Positions 41,675-50,572 of a stretch of DNA of 64,000 nt are shown in pieces. The position numbers were made by a program, and so were the translations under genes. The notes below the pieces were generated by a model. It made no database searches, was not told the DNA's origin, and saw only the letters and a program-made list of their open reading frames with translations. The DNA is from Bacteroidia bacterium (GTDB lineage Bacteria > Bacteroidota > Bacteroidia > Bacteroidales > CAJPTX01), in NCBI GenBank assembly GCA_002749065.1, contig PDTX01000015.1, positions 16,974-80,973 of the forward strand. The letters run 5' to 3'. The first letter of the stretch is position 1. Each line of letters opens with the position of its first letter.

Positions 41675-43072
41675 TTAGCGTAGCACCAGGCTCACGATGT
41701 TCTCCACATGCTTCGTGTGCGGGAACATGTCCACAGGCTGGACGCGCTCCACGCGGTAGGCCTCGTCGAGCAGGCGGAGGTCCCGCGCCTGGGTCGCCGG
41801 GTTGCAGGAGACGTAGACGATGCGCTTGGGGCGAAGGCGCAGCAAGGTGTCTATAACGCCGGGGTGCATGCCCACGCGCGGGGGGTCCGTTATGAGCACA
41901 TCCGGCCGGCCGTGGCGCTGCACGAAGTCCTCGTTCAGCATCCGGAGCACGTCCCCGGCGTGGAACTCCACATTCTCCAGCCCGTTGCGCTGCGCGTTGA
42001 GCCACGCGTCCTCCACGGCCTCCGGCACGGTCTCCACCCCGACTACCCTGGCCGCATGGCGCGCCACGTACAGGGCGATGGTCCCCGTGCCGGTGTAGAG
42101 GTCGTAGACCAGGTCGGTGGGCGCGAGCTGGACCATCTCCAGCACCCGGGCGTAGAGCCGCTCCGCCTGGCGGGAGTTGGTCTGGTAGAAGGACTTCGGC
42201 CCGATGCTGAAGCGGAGGTCGGCGAGCTGCTCCTCTATGTAGGCGCGCCCGCTATGGGTGTGCACCTCCAGGTCGTAGATCGTGTCGTTGACCTTCGGGT
42301 TGATGCAGTAGAGCAGGGAGGTGATGCCGGGGAATTGGCCGGCGATGTGGCCCAGCAGCTCGTCGCGCCGGGGTGGGTCGTCGTAGGCCATGACCAGCAG
42401 AGCCATCACCTCCCCGGTGGTCGTCACCCGCACCATGAGGTTGCGCAGCCAGCCCTGCTGCACCTTGGGGTCGTAGAAGCTGTAGCCCTGGGCGATGGCG
42501 AAGTCCCGCGCCGCGTTCCGCAGCGCGTTGGCGGGGTCGGGCTCCAGCAGGCACTCCTCTATGTCGAGCACCCGGTCGAAGCGCCGCGGCACGTGGAAGC
42601 CCAGCGCCATGGGGAAGCCCGCCTCCTCCTGGCCGGCCTCCGTGATCCACCCCCGGGGGCTGAAGGTGAACTCGAGCTTGTTGCGGTAGTAGAGCGTGGG
42701 GTCGGCCCCCAGGATGGGGTCGAGCTCAGGCAGCTCCACCCCGCCCAGCCGCCGGAGCTGCTCGCGCACCTGCTCCTCCTTGGCCTCGAGCTGCAGCTCG
42801 TAGGGCAGCATCTGCCACTGGCATCCGCCACAGTGATCGAAATGCCGACAGGGGGGCTGAACCCGCAGCGCGGAGAGCTCCTCCCAGGCCGTCACGTAGC
42901 CCTCCCAGGCCGTCCCCTTCCGCCGGTTGACCTGCACCTCCACCACATCGCCCGGCACCGTGCCCGGCACGAAGAGCACCGCCCCCTCCACATGCGCAAG
43001 GCTCTTGCCCTCAGCGGCTAGCTTCTCCATGCGGATCGATTTCAGGCGTGGATGCCTCCCCCGTCTGCCCAT
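41675..43072 (-). CDS. rlmD: 23S rRNA (uracil-C5)-methyltransferase RlmD/RumA family
   Basis: CRHFDHCGGCQWQMLPYELQLEAKEEQV, YDLYTGTGTIALYVA, DVLITDPPRVGMHP, VYVSCNPATQARDL. Confidence 0.93.
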   Translation of the reverse strand: MGRRGRHPRLKSIRMEKLAAEGKSLAHVEGAVLFVPGTVPGDVVEVQVNRRKGTAWEGYVTAWEELSALRVQPPCRHFDHCGGCQWQMLPYELQLEAKEEQVREQLRRLGGVELPELDPILGADPTLYYRNKLEFTFSPRGWITEAGQEEAGFPMALGFHVPRRFDRVLDIEECLLEPDPANALRNAARDFAIAQGYSFYDPKVQQGWLRNLMVRVTTTGEVMALLVMAYDDPPRRDELLGHIAGQFPGITSLLYCINPKVNDTIYDLEVHTHSGRAYIEEQLADLRFSIGPKSFYQTNSRQAERLYARVLEMVQLAPTDLVYDLYTGTGTIALYVARHAARVVGVETVPEAVEDAWLNAQRNGLENVEFHAGDVLRMLNEDFVQRHGRPDVLITDPPRVGMHPGVIDTLLRLRPKRIVYVSCNPATQARDLRLLDEAYRVERVQPVDMFPHTKHVENIVSLVLR

Positions 43073-43170
43073 AGTACATCTACATTTTAAATTACTGCGC
43101 AAAGGTAGCCAAAAGCTCCGAGACCTCGCCCGATGCCACCGCGCCGCCGCGCAAAGCATGCGCATCCAGC

Positions 43171-43201
43171 TTGTAGAATTGAAGTGCATAATATACATTT
43201 G
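43171..43201 (+). promoter_or_regulatory. Bacteroidota-type promoter (TTG-N20-TACATTTG) for the chemoreceptor gene
   Basis: TTG 43171-43173, TACATTTG 43194-43201. Confidence 0.65.
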
Positions 43202-43275
43202 CCGAGCAAATCGGTGACGAACTGCTTAGAAATATTGATAAACGGACTTGTATTTCTCAAATATCCATTCTTAAC

Positions 43276-45216
43276 ATGGGCTTACTAAGCAACCAGAAAC
43301 AGACGCTTCGCTTCCAACTCAACGCCTCCTACTTCACCATATTCGCCCTGGTATTCGTCCTGCTGTTCGCGCTCACGGCCACCGACATCTACAAATCCAC
43401 CCGGGACTACTACTCCTCCCAGTCCAACCACACCATCGAGCAGGTCCGCGCCACGATCGACGGCTTCATCTGCAGGGCCACCGAGACGGCCCAGGCCAAT
43501 GCCGACTTCCTGGCCATCAGCGCCGAGCACGGCCGGCAGGTCCGCAGCGAGTACCGCGAAATCCTCAAGCGGACCCTCCAGAACCACAAGAACATATTCG
43601 GGGCCTACACCATGGTCGACCCCGACATGCTCGACACCATGGACGCCTACTACCGGATGCGCGACAACTCCGGCCCCTTCACCCACTTCCTCACCGGCTG
43701 GTTCCGCAGGGACGGCAGGATTCACCCCCGGCTCTTCCAGAACAAGGCCGGCAAGCCCTCATACGACTACGAGAGCAGCAACTTCTTCCTCAACCGCCCC
43801 TACTTCAAGAAGATACGCGAGGGGGCCGAGCTCTACATCACCGACATCTACACCGACGTGGTCGACGGCCAGCCCACCGAGGAGATCTCCATCATCAAGG
43901 CCATCGACATCAAGGGGAAGCCCGCCGGCTGCGTCGTCCTGGACCTGGACTTCAACGCGCTGAGCAACTCCCTGCAGCTCTCCCAGCGCCACGACAACGG
44001 GCACATGATGGTGGTGGGCGATGACGGGAAAATCATCGTGGCCTACGACAAGAGCCTGGTCGGGAAGCACCTCAGCAGCCAGACCAACAGCCAGCACCAC
44101 CTCGCGGCCATCAAGCAGCAGCTGCCCAGCATCAACAAGCGCTACGAGGTGACCTACGGCCAGAAGAAGTACATGCGCACGGCCCAGCGGATCGAGCTCG
44201 CCACCTCCGGCCGGTGCTGGACCGTCATCGTGGACATCCCCATGGCCATATTCTACAGCGCGCTGCTGCTGCTCTCCGGCAAGCTGCTCACCCTCTTCGC
44301 CGTCGGCGCGGTCGCCCTATACCTGCTCTCCCACTTCATCTCCCGCTGGCTCGCCGCGCCCCTGTCCATCGCCATCAAGCAGCTCACCCTCCTGTCCGAG
44401 GGCATACTCCGCGAGGGGCAGCAGCAGATCGAGATGCGCAACAAGGACCTCACCACCCTGGGCACCAGCGTGCAGCAGCTGCGCATGAACCTACGTGAGA
44501 ACCTCGGGGAGCTGGTCCACTACGACAAGATTCTCACCCAGTCCAACCGGCTCTTCACCGAAATCTCGCTGCAGCTCCAGCGCGGGGGCGAGTCGCAGGC
44601 CAAGTCCGTCCAGGATATCCACCAGTCCATCGGCCACATCTCCGAGAGCATCACCGAATCGGTGGAGGCCACACACGCCATGCTCCAAATCGCCGACACC
44701 AACGCCGCGGACCTCAAAGACCTGACGGCGACCTCCACCACCATGGTCGAGCACATGGCGCAGATCAACGAGCTCATCAGCGTGGTGCAGGCCATCGCCG
44801 GGCAGACCAACATCCTCGCGCTCAACGCCGCGGTGGAGGCCGCCCGCGCCGGGGAGCATGGGCGGGGCTTCGCCATCGTCGCCAGCGAGGTCCGCAACCT
44901 CGCGGAGAAGAGCGCCGAGATGGCCGAGTCCATCTCACGCGTTATCTCCCAGGGCATGGACACCTCGTCCAGGGTCGACCACCACGTCGCGCGCATCAAG
45001 CCCAACATCGAGAAGGGGAAGCGGCTGGCCGAGACCATCAGCCAGCAGGAGGTGGCGCGCAGCGAAGCCCTCCGGCAGATTGAGGACGCCGTGACACAGC
45101 TGGTCGCCATATCGGAGCGGAACCTCAGCCAGAACACCAAGATCGAGGTGCTGCACAAGGAGCTCATCGAGGTCATCAACAAGCTCCACGGCCGCATCGC
45201 CTCCTTCGAGCTGTAG
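43276..45216 (+). CDS. Methyl-accepting chemotaxis protein with Cache-type sensor and HAMP-like segment
   Basis: TM1 - ~270 aa extracytoplasmic domain - TM2 - signalling tip [57 protein letters not shown]. Confidence 0.92.
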   Translation: MGLLSNQKQTLRFQLNASYFTIFALVFVLLFALTATDIYKSTRDYYSSQSNHTIEQVRATIDGFICRATETAQANADFLAISAEHGRQVRSEYREILKRTLQNHKNIFGAYTMVDPDMLDTMDAYYRMRDNSGPFTHFLTGWFRRDGRIHPRLFQNKAGKPSYDYESSNFFLNRPYFKKIREGAELYITDIYTDVVDGQPTEEISIIKAIDIKGKPAGCVVLDLDFNALSNSLQLSQRHDNGHMMVVGDDGKIIVAYDKSLVGKHLSSQTNSQHHLAAIKQQLPSINKRYEVTYGQKKYMRTAQRIELATSGRCWTVIVDIPMAIFYSALLLLSGKLLTLFAVGAVALYLLSHFISRWLAAPLSIAIKQLTLLSEGILREGQQQIEMRNKDLTTLGTSVQQLRMNLRENLGELVHYDKILTQSNRLFTEISLQLQRGGESQAKSVQDIHQSIGHISESITESVEATHAMLQIADTNAADLKDLTATSTTMVEHMAQINELISVVQAIAGQTNILALNAAVEAARAGEHGRGFAIVASEVRNLAEKSAEMAESISRVISQGMDTSSRVDHHVARIKPNIEKGKRLAETISQQEVARSEALRQIEDAVTQLVAISERNLSQNTKIEVLHKELIEVINKLHGRIASFEL

Positions 45217-45233
45217 CGGGAGGAACCCACACT

Positions 45234-45280
45234 CAGGGCGAGGCCCGGCGTGCAGCCCGCGCCGGGCCTCGCCCTGTTTA
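45234..45280 (+). terminator. Strong terminator after the chemoreceptor gene
   Basis: 17-bp perfect stem CAGGGCGAGGCCCGGCG / CGCCGGGCCTCGCCCTG followed by TTTA. Confidence 0.8.
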
Positions 45281-45308
45281 CCCCAGCGCGCAGGCGGGGA
45301 TTAAGAGG

Positions 45309-45338
45309 CAAAAAAAAACGCCAGCCCGAAGGCTGGCG
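45309..45338 (-). terminator. Rho-independent terminator of the aminotransferase gene
   Basis: CGCCAGCC-CGAA-GGCTGGCG with an A9 run on plus (T9 on minus). Confidence 0.85.
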
Positions 45339-45357
45339 CGTATGCGGGGCGGCAGCC

Positions 45358-46566
45358 CTACTTCATCAGCTGCTTGATGGACTCCGCGAGGCGCTTCACG
45401 CCCTCCTCGTTCTTCTCCTTGGACATGTAGGAGAAGTTCATGCGCAGGGTGTTCTTGCCCTTGTCGTCGCAGTAGAAGGTATTGCCCAGCACGAAGGCCA
45501 CCTTCTTCTCGATGGCGATCTTGAACAGCTCCTCCGCGTCCATGTACTCCGGCAGGGTGACGAACAGGAACAGGCCCCCCTCGGGGTTGGTCCAGCTCAC
45601 GCCCTCGGGCATGTACTTCTCGAAGGCCGCGATCATGCCGTCCTTCTTCTCCTTGTAGTTGGCGATGATGGCGCCCAGGTTCTTGTCGAAGAGGCCCTTC
45701 TCCAGGTACATCGCCGCGATGCGCTGCACGAAGGGCGGGGTGCACAGGTCGGCCGCCTGCTTGGCCATGATGATTTTGTCCACGACGATGGGGTCGCCAA
45801 TCACGAAGCCGATACGGAAGCCCGGCACGAAGGTCTTGGAGAAGGTGCCCAGCAGCACCACGCGGCCCTCGTCGGCCAGGGAGTAGAGCGTGGGCTGCTC
45901 CTCGCCCTCGAAGCGGATCTCGCGGTAGGGGCTGTCCTCGAGTATGAGGACATCGTACTTCTGGCAGATCTTGATGATCTCCAGGCGGCGGTCCTTGGGC
46001 ATGGTGATGCCGGCCGGGTTCTGGAAGTCGGGGATGACGTAGAGGAACTTGGGCTTCTGGCCCGCCTTCTGCAGCTTGGCCAGCTCCTCCTCCAGGAGGT
46101 CGGAGCGCATGCCCTTCTCGTCGAGCTTCACGCCCACCAGGTCCGCGCCGTAGTTGCGGAAGGACTGGAGCGCGCCCAGGTAGGAGGGGAGGCCGCAGAT
46201 CACCTTATCGCCCGGGTTGATGAAGATCTTGGGGATGAGGTCCAGCGCCTGCTGCGAGGCCGTCACCACCAGCACGTTCTCCTGCTCCACCTTCAGGCCC
46301 TGGGCCTTGTAGCGCTTCACGATCTGCTCGCGCAGCAGGGGGTCGCCCTCGGTCGAGCCGTACTGCAGCACCTGGGTGCCGACCGTCTTGAGCATCTCGT
46401 CGGTGATGGCGCGGAGCTCCTCCACCGGGAAGCTCTCGGGGGCGGGAAGGCCCCCCGCGAAGGAGATGATATCGGGCTTCTGGGTCAGCTTCAGCAGCTC
46501 GCGTATTGCGGACTTCTTCATCCGGTTCGCACTGTCAGAAAAGAGTGCATTCACATCTTTAACCAT
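45358..46566 (-). CDS. PLP-dependent aminotransferase (2-aminoadipate transaminase-like)
   Basis: ISFAGGLPAPESFPVEELRAI...LQYGSTEGDPLLREQI...GTFSKTFVPGFRIGFVIGD. Confidence 0.92.
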   Translation of the reverse strand: MVKDVNALFSDSANRMKKSAIRELLKLTQKPDIISFAGGLPAPESFPVEELRAITDEMLKTVGTQVLQYGSTEGDPLLREQIVKRYKAQGLKVEQENVLVVTASQQALDLIPKIFINPGDKVICGLPSYLGALQSFRNYGADLVGVKLDEKGMRSDLLEEELAKLQKAGQKPKFLYVIPDFQNPAGITMPKDRRLEIIKICQKYDVLILEDSPYREIRFEGEEQPTLYSLADEGRVVLLGTFSKTFVPGFRIGFVIGDPIVVDKIIMAKQAADLCTPPFVQRIAAMYLEKGLFDKNLGAIIANYKEKKDGMIAAFEKYMPEGVSWTNPEGGLFLFVTLPEYMDAEELFKIAIEKKVAFVLGNTFYCDDKGKNTLRMNFSYMSKEKNEEGVKRLAESIKQLMK

Positions 46567-46654
46567 AGCTAGTCTATTTTTGGTTAGTATACTCCACGTG
46601 CCGCACGCCCGGCGGGCCGACGGAGGCCGGTCGCGCCGTGGTGCAATAGGTCTA

Positions 46655-46685
46655 CAAAGGTAGCAAGATATTCTGACACCAGCAA
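46655..46685 (-). promoter_or_regulatory. Bacteroidota-type promoter (TTG-N20-TACCTTTG) for the aminotransferase gene
   Basis: Plus strand CAAAGGTA 46655-46662 and CAA 46683-46685. Confidence 0.65.
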
Positions 46686-46827
46686 AACGTTCATGATATT
46701 GCCCGGGCGGTTTGGCCAAAAAGGCGGCCCTTACCCGGCCGGGGCGGGGGGGGCCGCGCGGGCCCGAGGCGCCTGCGCGCGCTCGGCGGGACATGCCGGC
46801 CGGGGCGACCCCTCCGGCGGGGCGGTT

Positions 46828-46856
46828 TTGAGAAACTGAAAAAGTATGTACCTTTG
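46828..46856 (+). promoter_or_regulatory. Bacteroidota-type promoter (TTG-N18-TACCTTTG) for the zapA cluster
   Basis: TTG 46828-46830, TACCTTTG 46849-46856. Confidence 0.6.
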
Positions 46857-46876
46857 CCCCACAACATCAAGATGTA

Positions 46877-47170
46877 ATGCAGACCGAGCTGATGCAAGAG
46901 GTGAGCACGCTGGGGCGACTGGTCACCCAGCTGCTCGAGCGGGAGACCCAGCGCGCGAAGGCGCAGGCGGGGCTCATCGCGCGCATACGGGAGCTCGAGC
47001 AGGAGCTACGCACGCTGGAGGCGCAGCTCGGCCGGGCGAGCACCCGGGCGGACCTGGCGCAGATGGCCGCGAGCCTCGGCCCGGACAGCGAGGATGCCCG
47101 GACGGCCCGGGAGCTGATCAACCAGATTGTCAGCCAGCTGGACAAGAGTTTGGAACTGCTGCGCATGTAG
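46877..47170 (+). CDS. Small coiled-coil protein upstream of zapA (hypothetical)
   Basis: 97 aa heptad-rich MQTELMQEVSTLGRLVTQLLERETQRAKAQAGLIARIRELEQELRTLEAQLG; own promoter, adjacent to zapA. Confidence 0.65.
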   Translation: MQTELMQEVSTLGRLVTQLLERETQRAKAQAGLIARIRELEQELRTLEAQLGRASTRADLAQMAASLGPDSEDARTARELINQIVSQLDKSLELLRM

Positions 47171-47217
47171 CCCCCGGGGGCGAGAGGCGCCGCGATACGG
47201 TAATTTAGACACACTCA

Positions 47218-47517
47218 ATGGCGGAGCAAGGCGAGTCAGGGCGGAAGGTGGAGATTGACGGGGTCAGCCTGTACTTGAGCGTCCCGCAGCAGACGCAAGA
47301 GCTGCTCGACCGGGCGCTCGAAGAGCTGCAGCGGCAGCTGGAGGAGAAGAAGCGGAGCCCGGCGATCCGCTCGACCTCCGCGGGGCTGATGGCCATCGCC
47401 GTGGAGAGCATCATCCTCAACATGCAGTGGGAGAAGCTGCTGGAGGAGCGTCGCCTGGTGCACGCCGAGCTACAGACGATACGGGAACAGGTAACTAACT
47501 ACTTACAGAATTCATAA
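47218..47517 (+). CDS. zapA: Cell division protein ZapA
   Basis: EIDGVSLYLSVPQQTQELLDRALEELQRQLEEKKRS...MAIAVESIILNMQWEKLLEER; position before 6S/rny. Confidence 0.75.
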   Translation: MAEQGESGRKVEIDGVSLYLSVPQQTQELLDRALEELQRQLEEKKRSPAIRSTSAGLMAIAVESIILNMQWEKLLEERRLVHAELQTIREQVTNYLQNS

Positions 47518-47547
47518 GCTCGCTCTTTGAACAGAACAGGATGCCCT

Positions 47548-47749
47548 TGCCCGCAGGCGCCGCTCCAGTTGCGGAACTCAGCGATTACAATCTAGGGGAA
47601 GGACTCAGCCGATTAAAGGCAGGCCTTGGTAACCCGCTCACGGGCGGGGATTCGGCGCTTCGGCCCCGGACGATGGAAGCCTGATGTGTGGCGGCCACCC
47701 CTTCGGTACTCTTTCGGGGTTACCAGAAACCGGGCGGCGTTTGCGGGCA
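47548..47749 (+). ncRNA. ssrS: Candidate 6S RNA
   Basis: ~200-nt noncoding interval between zapA and rny closed by a 16-bp stem (TGCCCGCAGGCGCCGC / GCGGCGTTTGCGGGCA) with long internal strands and hairpins; zapA-6S-rny synteny. Confidence 0.6.
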
Positions 47750-47800
47750 TTCCCCCCAGCCGGGGGCAGAGCCGGGGGGCGAGCGATGTGACGTAATACT

Positions 47801-49348
47801 ATGATGGAGTCGATGATACTAACGATACTTATCGTGGCCGGGGCCTTCGTGCTGGGCCTCGGGCTCAGCTACGGGCTGTGGAACCACCTGCTGCAGAAGC
47901 GGCGCGCCGAGATACTCGAGGAGGCCAGCACGGAGGCCGAGCTGCTCAAGCAGAAGAAGGAGCTGAAGGCCGAGGAGCATTTCCTCCGCAAGAAGAAGGA
48001 GTTCATCAAGGCCAAGGAGCAGCGCGAGGAGAAGCTCGCGGCGGCCGAGCGGCAGCTCAAGCAGCGGGAGAACACCCTGCGGCAGCAGCAGGGGGAGGTG
48101 CAGAAGCGGCGCAAGGAGAACGAGGCGCTGGGCGAGAAGCTCGCGGCCAAGACCGAGCGCTACGACCGGCTCTGCCAGGAGGTGGAGAGCAAGCGGCAGG
48201 AGCAGGTGGCCGTGCTGGAGCAGCTGGCGGGCATGTCGAAGGACGACGCGAAGGAGCTGCTGATGCAGTCGCTCAAGGAGGAGGCGCACTCGGAGGCGGT
48301 GAGCTACGCGGCGGAGATTATCGACGAGGCCAAGCTCAACGCCAACAAGGAGGCCAAGCGCATCATCATACAGTCGATACAGCGGGTGGCCACCGAGACG
48401 GCCATCGAGAACTCGGTGACGGTTTTCCACATCGACTCGGACGAGGTGAAGGGGAAGATCATCGGCCGGGAGGGGCGCAACATCCGGACGCTGGAGGCGG
48501 AGACGGGGGTGGAGATCATCGTGGACGACACGCCCGATGCCATCGTGCTGTCGGCCTTCGACCCGGTGCGGCGGGAGGTGGCCCGGCTGGCGCTGCACCA
48601 GCTGGTGCAGGACGGGCGTATCCACCCGGCGCGCATCGAGGAGGTGGTGGCCCGGGTGAAGAAGCAGCTCGATGAGGAGATCGTGGAGACGGGCAAGCGG
48701 ACGGCCATCGACCTGGGGGTGTTCCCCATGCACGGCGAGCTGGTGCGGATGGTGGGGAAGATGAAGTACCGCTCGTCCTACGGGCAGAACCTCCTGCAGC
48801 ATAGCCGGGAGGTGGCCAACCTCTGCGCGGTGATGGCCAGCGAGCTGGGGCTGAACGTGAAGCTGGCCAAGCGGGCGGGGCTGCTGCACGACATCGGCAA
48901 GGTGCCCGACGAGGAGCCGGACATGCCGCACGCCATCCTGGGGATGCGCCTCGCGGAGAAGTACAAGGAGAAGCCGGAGGTGTGCAACGCCATCGGGGCG
49001 CACCACGACGAGGTAGAGATGACCTCGCTTATCGCGCCGCTGGTGCAGGTGTGCGATGCCATATCGGGGGCCCGGCCGGGGGCCCGGCGCGAGGTGGTGG
49101 AGTCGTACATCAAGCGGCTCAAGGACATGGAGACGCTCGCGCTGACCTACCCGGGCGTGGAGAAGACCTACGCCATACAGGCCGGGCGGGAGCTGCGGGT
49201 GATTGTCGGGAGCGAGAAGATCAGCGACGGGAATGCCCAGCGGCTGGCCGTGGAAATCGCCAAGCGCATCCAGGACGAGATGACCTACCCCGGCCAGGTG
49301 AAGGTGACCGTCATCCGGGAGACGCGCGCCATCGGCGTGGCCAAGTAG
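47801..49348 (+). CDS. rny: Ribonuclease Y
   Basis: N-terminal TM and coiled coil, KH domain [50 protein letters not shown] domain [15 protein letters not shown]. Confidence 0.96.
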   Translation: MMESMILTILIVAGAFVLGLGLSYGLWNHLLQKRRAEILEEASTEAELLKQKKELKAEEHFLRKKKEFIKAKEQREEKLAAAERQLKQRENTLRQQQGEVQKRRKENEALGEKLAAKTERYDRLCQEVESKRQEQVAVLEQLAGMSKDDAKELLMQSLKEEAHSEAVSYAAEIIDEAKLNANKEAKRIIIQSIQRVATETAIENSVTVFHIDSDEVKGKIIGREGRNIRTLEAETGVEIIVDDTPDAIVLSAFDPVRREVARLALHQLVQDGRIHPARIEEVVARVKKQLDEEIVETGKRTAIDLGVFPMHGELVRMVGKMKYRSSYGQNLLQHSREVANLCAVMASELGLNVKLAKRAGLLHDIGKVPDEEPDMPHAILGMRLAEKYKEKPEVCNAIGAHHDEVEMTSLIAPLVQVCDAISGARPGARREVVESYIKRLKDMETLALTYPGVEKTYAIQAGRELRVIVGSEKISDGNAQRLAVEIAKRIQDEMTYPGQVKVTVIRETRAIGVAK

Positions 49349-49438
49349 CCGCGCAAAATCACGTACTCCGTAAGACCTTAAGGATTTGCCGCAGGGCCAC
49401 CTGCAGCCACACTGCCCCACTGCGCTTAACATCACATC

Positions 49439-50527
49439 ATGAAGCCAATAGTAATGGTAGACCCCCACCTTGGGGGGGCCGTGCAGGAGGAGCTGCAGGA
49501 GGCCCTCGCGGGGGTAAAGGCAGGGCAGGAGGTCGAGGCCCTCGAGGCGGAGCTGGCCGCGTACCTCGGCGTGAAGCACGCCATAATCTGCGGCAGCGGC
49601 CTGGAGGCGCTCACCCTGGGGCTGGAGGCCCTGGGCCGGGTGCGGGACTTCGCGCCGGGCGATGAGATTGTCACCCCGGCCTTCGGGTCGCCCCTCACAT
49701 CGCAGGCCGTGGCCCAGGCGGGCTACACCCCGGTGATGGTCGACGTGGAGCTGGAGAACTTCAACCTCCACGGGGACTTCATCCGCCAGGTGATCGGGGA
49801 GCGGACCCGGGCCATACTCCCGGGGCACCTCTTCGGGCAGCCGGCCAACATGCACCTGGTGCGGACCATCGCCAAGGGGCGGCGCCTGGCCATGGTGGAG
49901 GACAACGCGCAGTCGCTCGGGGCGGATGTGCGGATACACAAGAAGTGGCGGAAGGCCGGGGCGTTCAGCAGCGTGGCCGCGACCTCCTTCCACGAGCGCA
50001 TGCCCTGGGGGGCCCCCGGCAATGGGGGCGCAGCCTACACCGACAACGACGACATCGCCGTGGCCGTGCGCGCCAAGGTGGGACCCAGCCCGATGGACGA
50101 CACGAGCGCGGCCATACTCCGCGTAAAGCTGCGCCACCTGGACGCGTGGGCGGAGCAGCGGCGGCAGAACGCCATGCGCTACACCACGGGCCTGATCTAC
50201 CACCCGGAGGCCGCCATCCCGCCGCAGGACGTGTACGCCACCCACGTCTTCAGCACCTACACGCTGCGCATGGTGTCGAGGGAGCTGCGCGACATGCTCC
50301 GCGCCGACCTGCAGCAGCTCGGCGTGGAGAGCGAGATCCACTACCCCGTCCCCGCATTCGCGCACGAAGCGCTGCGGGAGTACAAGCGCGGGCACCGCAC
50401 GCCCACCACCGATGCGCTCTGCGAGCGGGTCATATCGCTGCCCATACATACGGGCCTGAGCCCTGAGGACCAGGAGCGCATCGTGGCGCAGATCATCGCC
50501 ACGGTGAGCCGCTACATGAACGCCTAG
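49439..50527 (+). CDS. DegT/DnrJ/EryC1/StrS aminotransferase-family protein lacking the canonical PLP lysine
   Basis: GSGLEALTLGLEALG...FAPGDEIVTPAF...ERTRAILPGHLFGQPANM...MVEDNAQSLGA...AATSFHERMPWGAPGNGGAAYTD. Confidence 0.8.
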   Translation: MKPIVMVDPHLGGAVQEELQEALAGVKAGQEVEALEAELAAYLGVKHAIICGSGLEALTLGLEALGRVRDFAPGDEIVTPAFGSPLTSQAVAQAGYTPVMVDVELENFNLHGDFIRQVIGERTRAILPGHLFGQPANMHLVRTIAKGRRLAMVEDNAQSLGADVRIHKKWRKAGAFSSVAATSFHERMPWGAPGNGGAAYTDNDDIAVAVRAKVGPSPMDDTSAAILRVKLRHLDAWAEQRRQNAMRYTTGLIYHPEAAIPPQDVYATHVFSTYTLRMVSRELRDMLRADLQQLGVESEIHYPVPAFAHEALREYKRGHRTPTTDALCERVISLPIHTGLSPEDQERIVAQIIATVSRYMNA

Positions 50528-50572
50528 CCCGAGGGGGCGCGGCCGGACGGGCCGAAGGCAGCCCCGCCGCCT

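Noticed and set aside
47548-47749. RNase P RNA as identity of the zapA-rny RNA
   Set aside because: Interval is too short for type A RNase P and lacks the full conserved core; zapA-rny position favours 6S.
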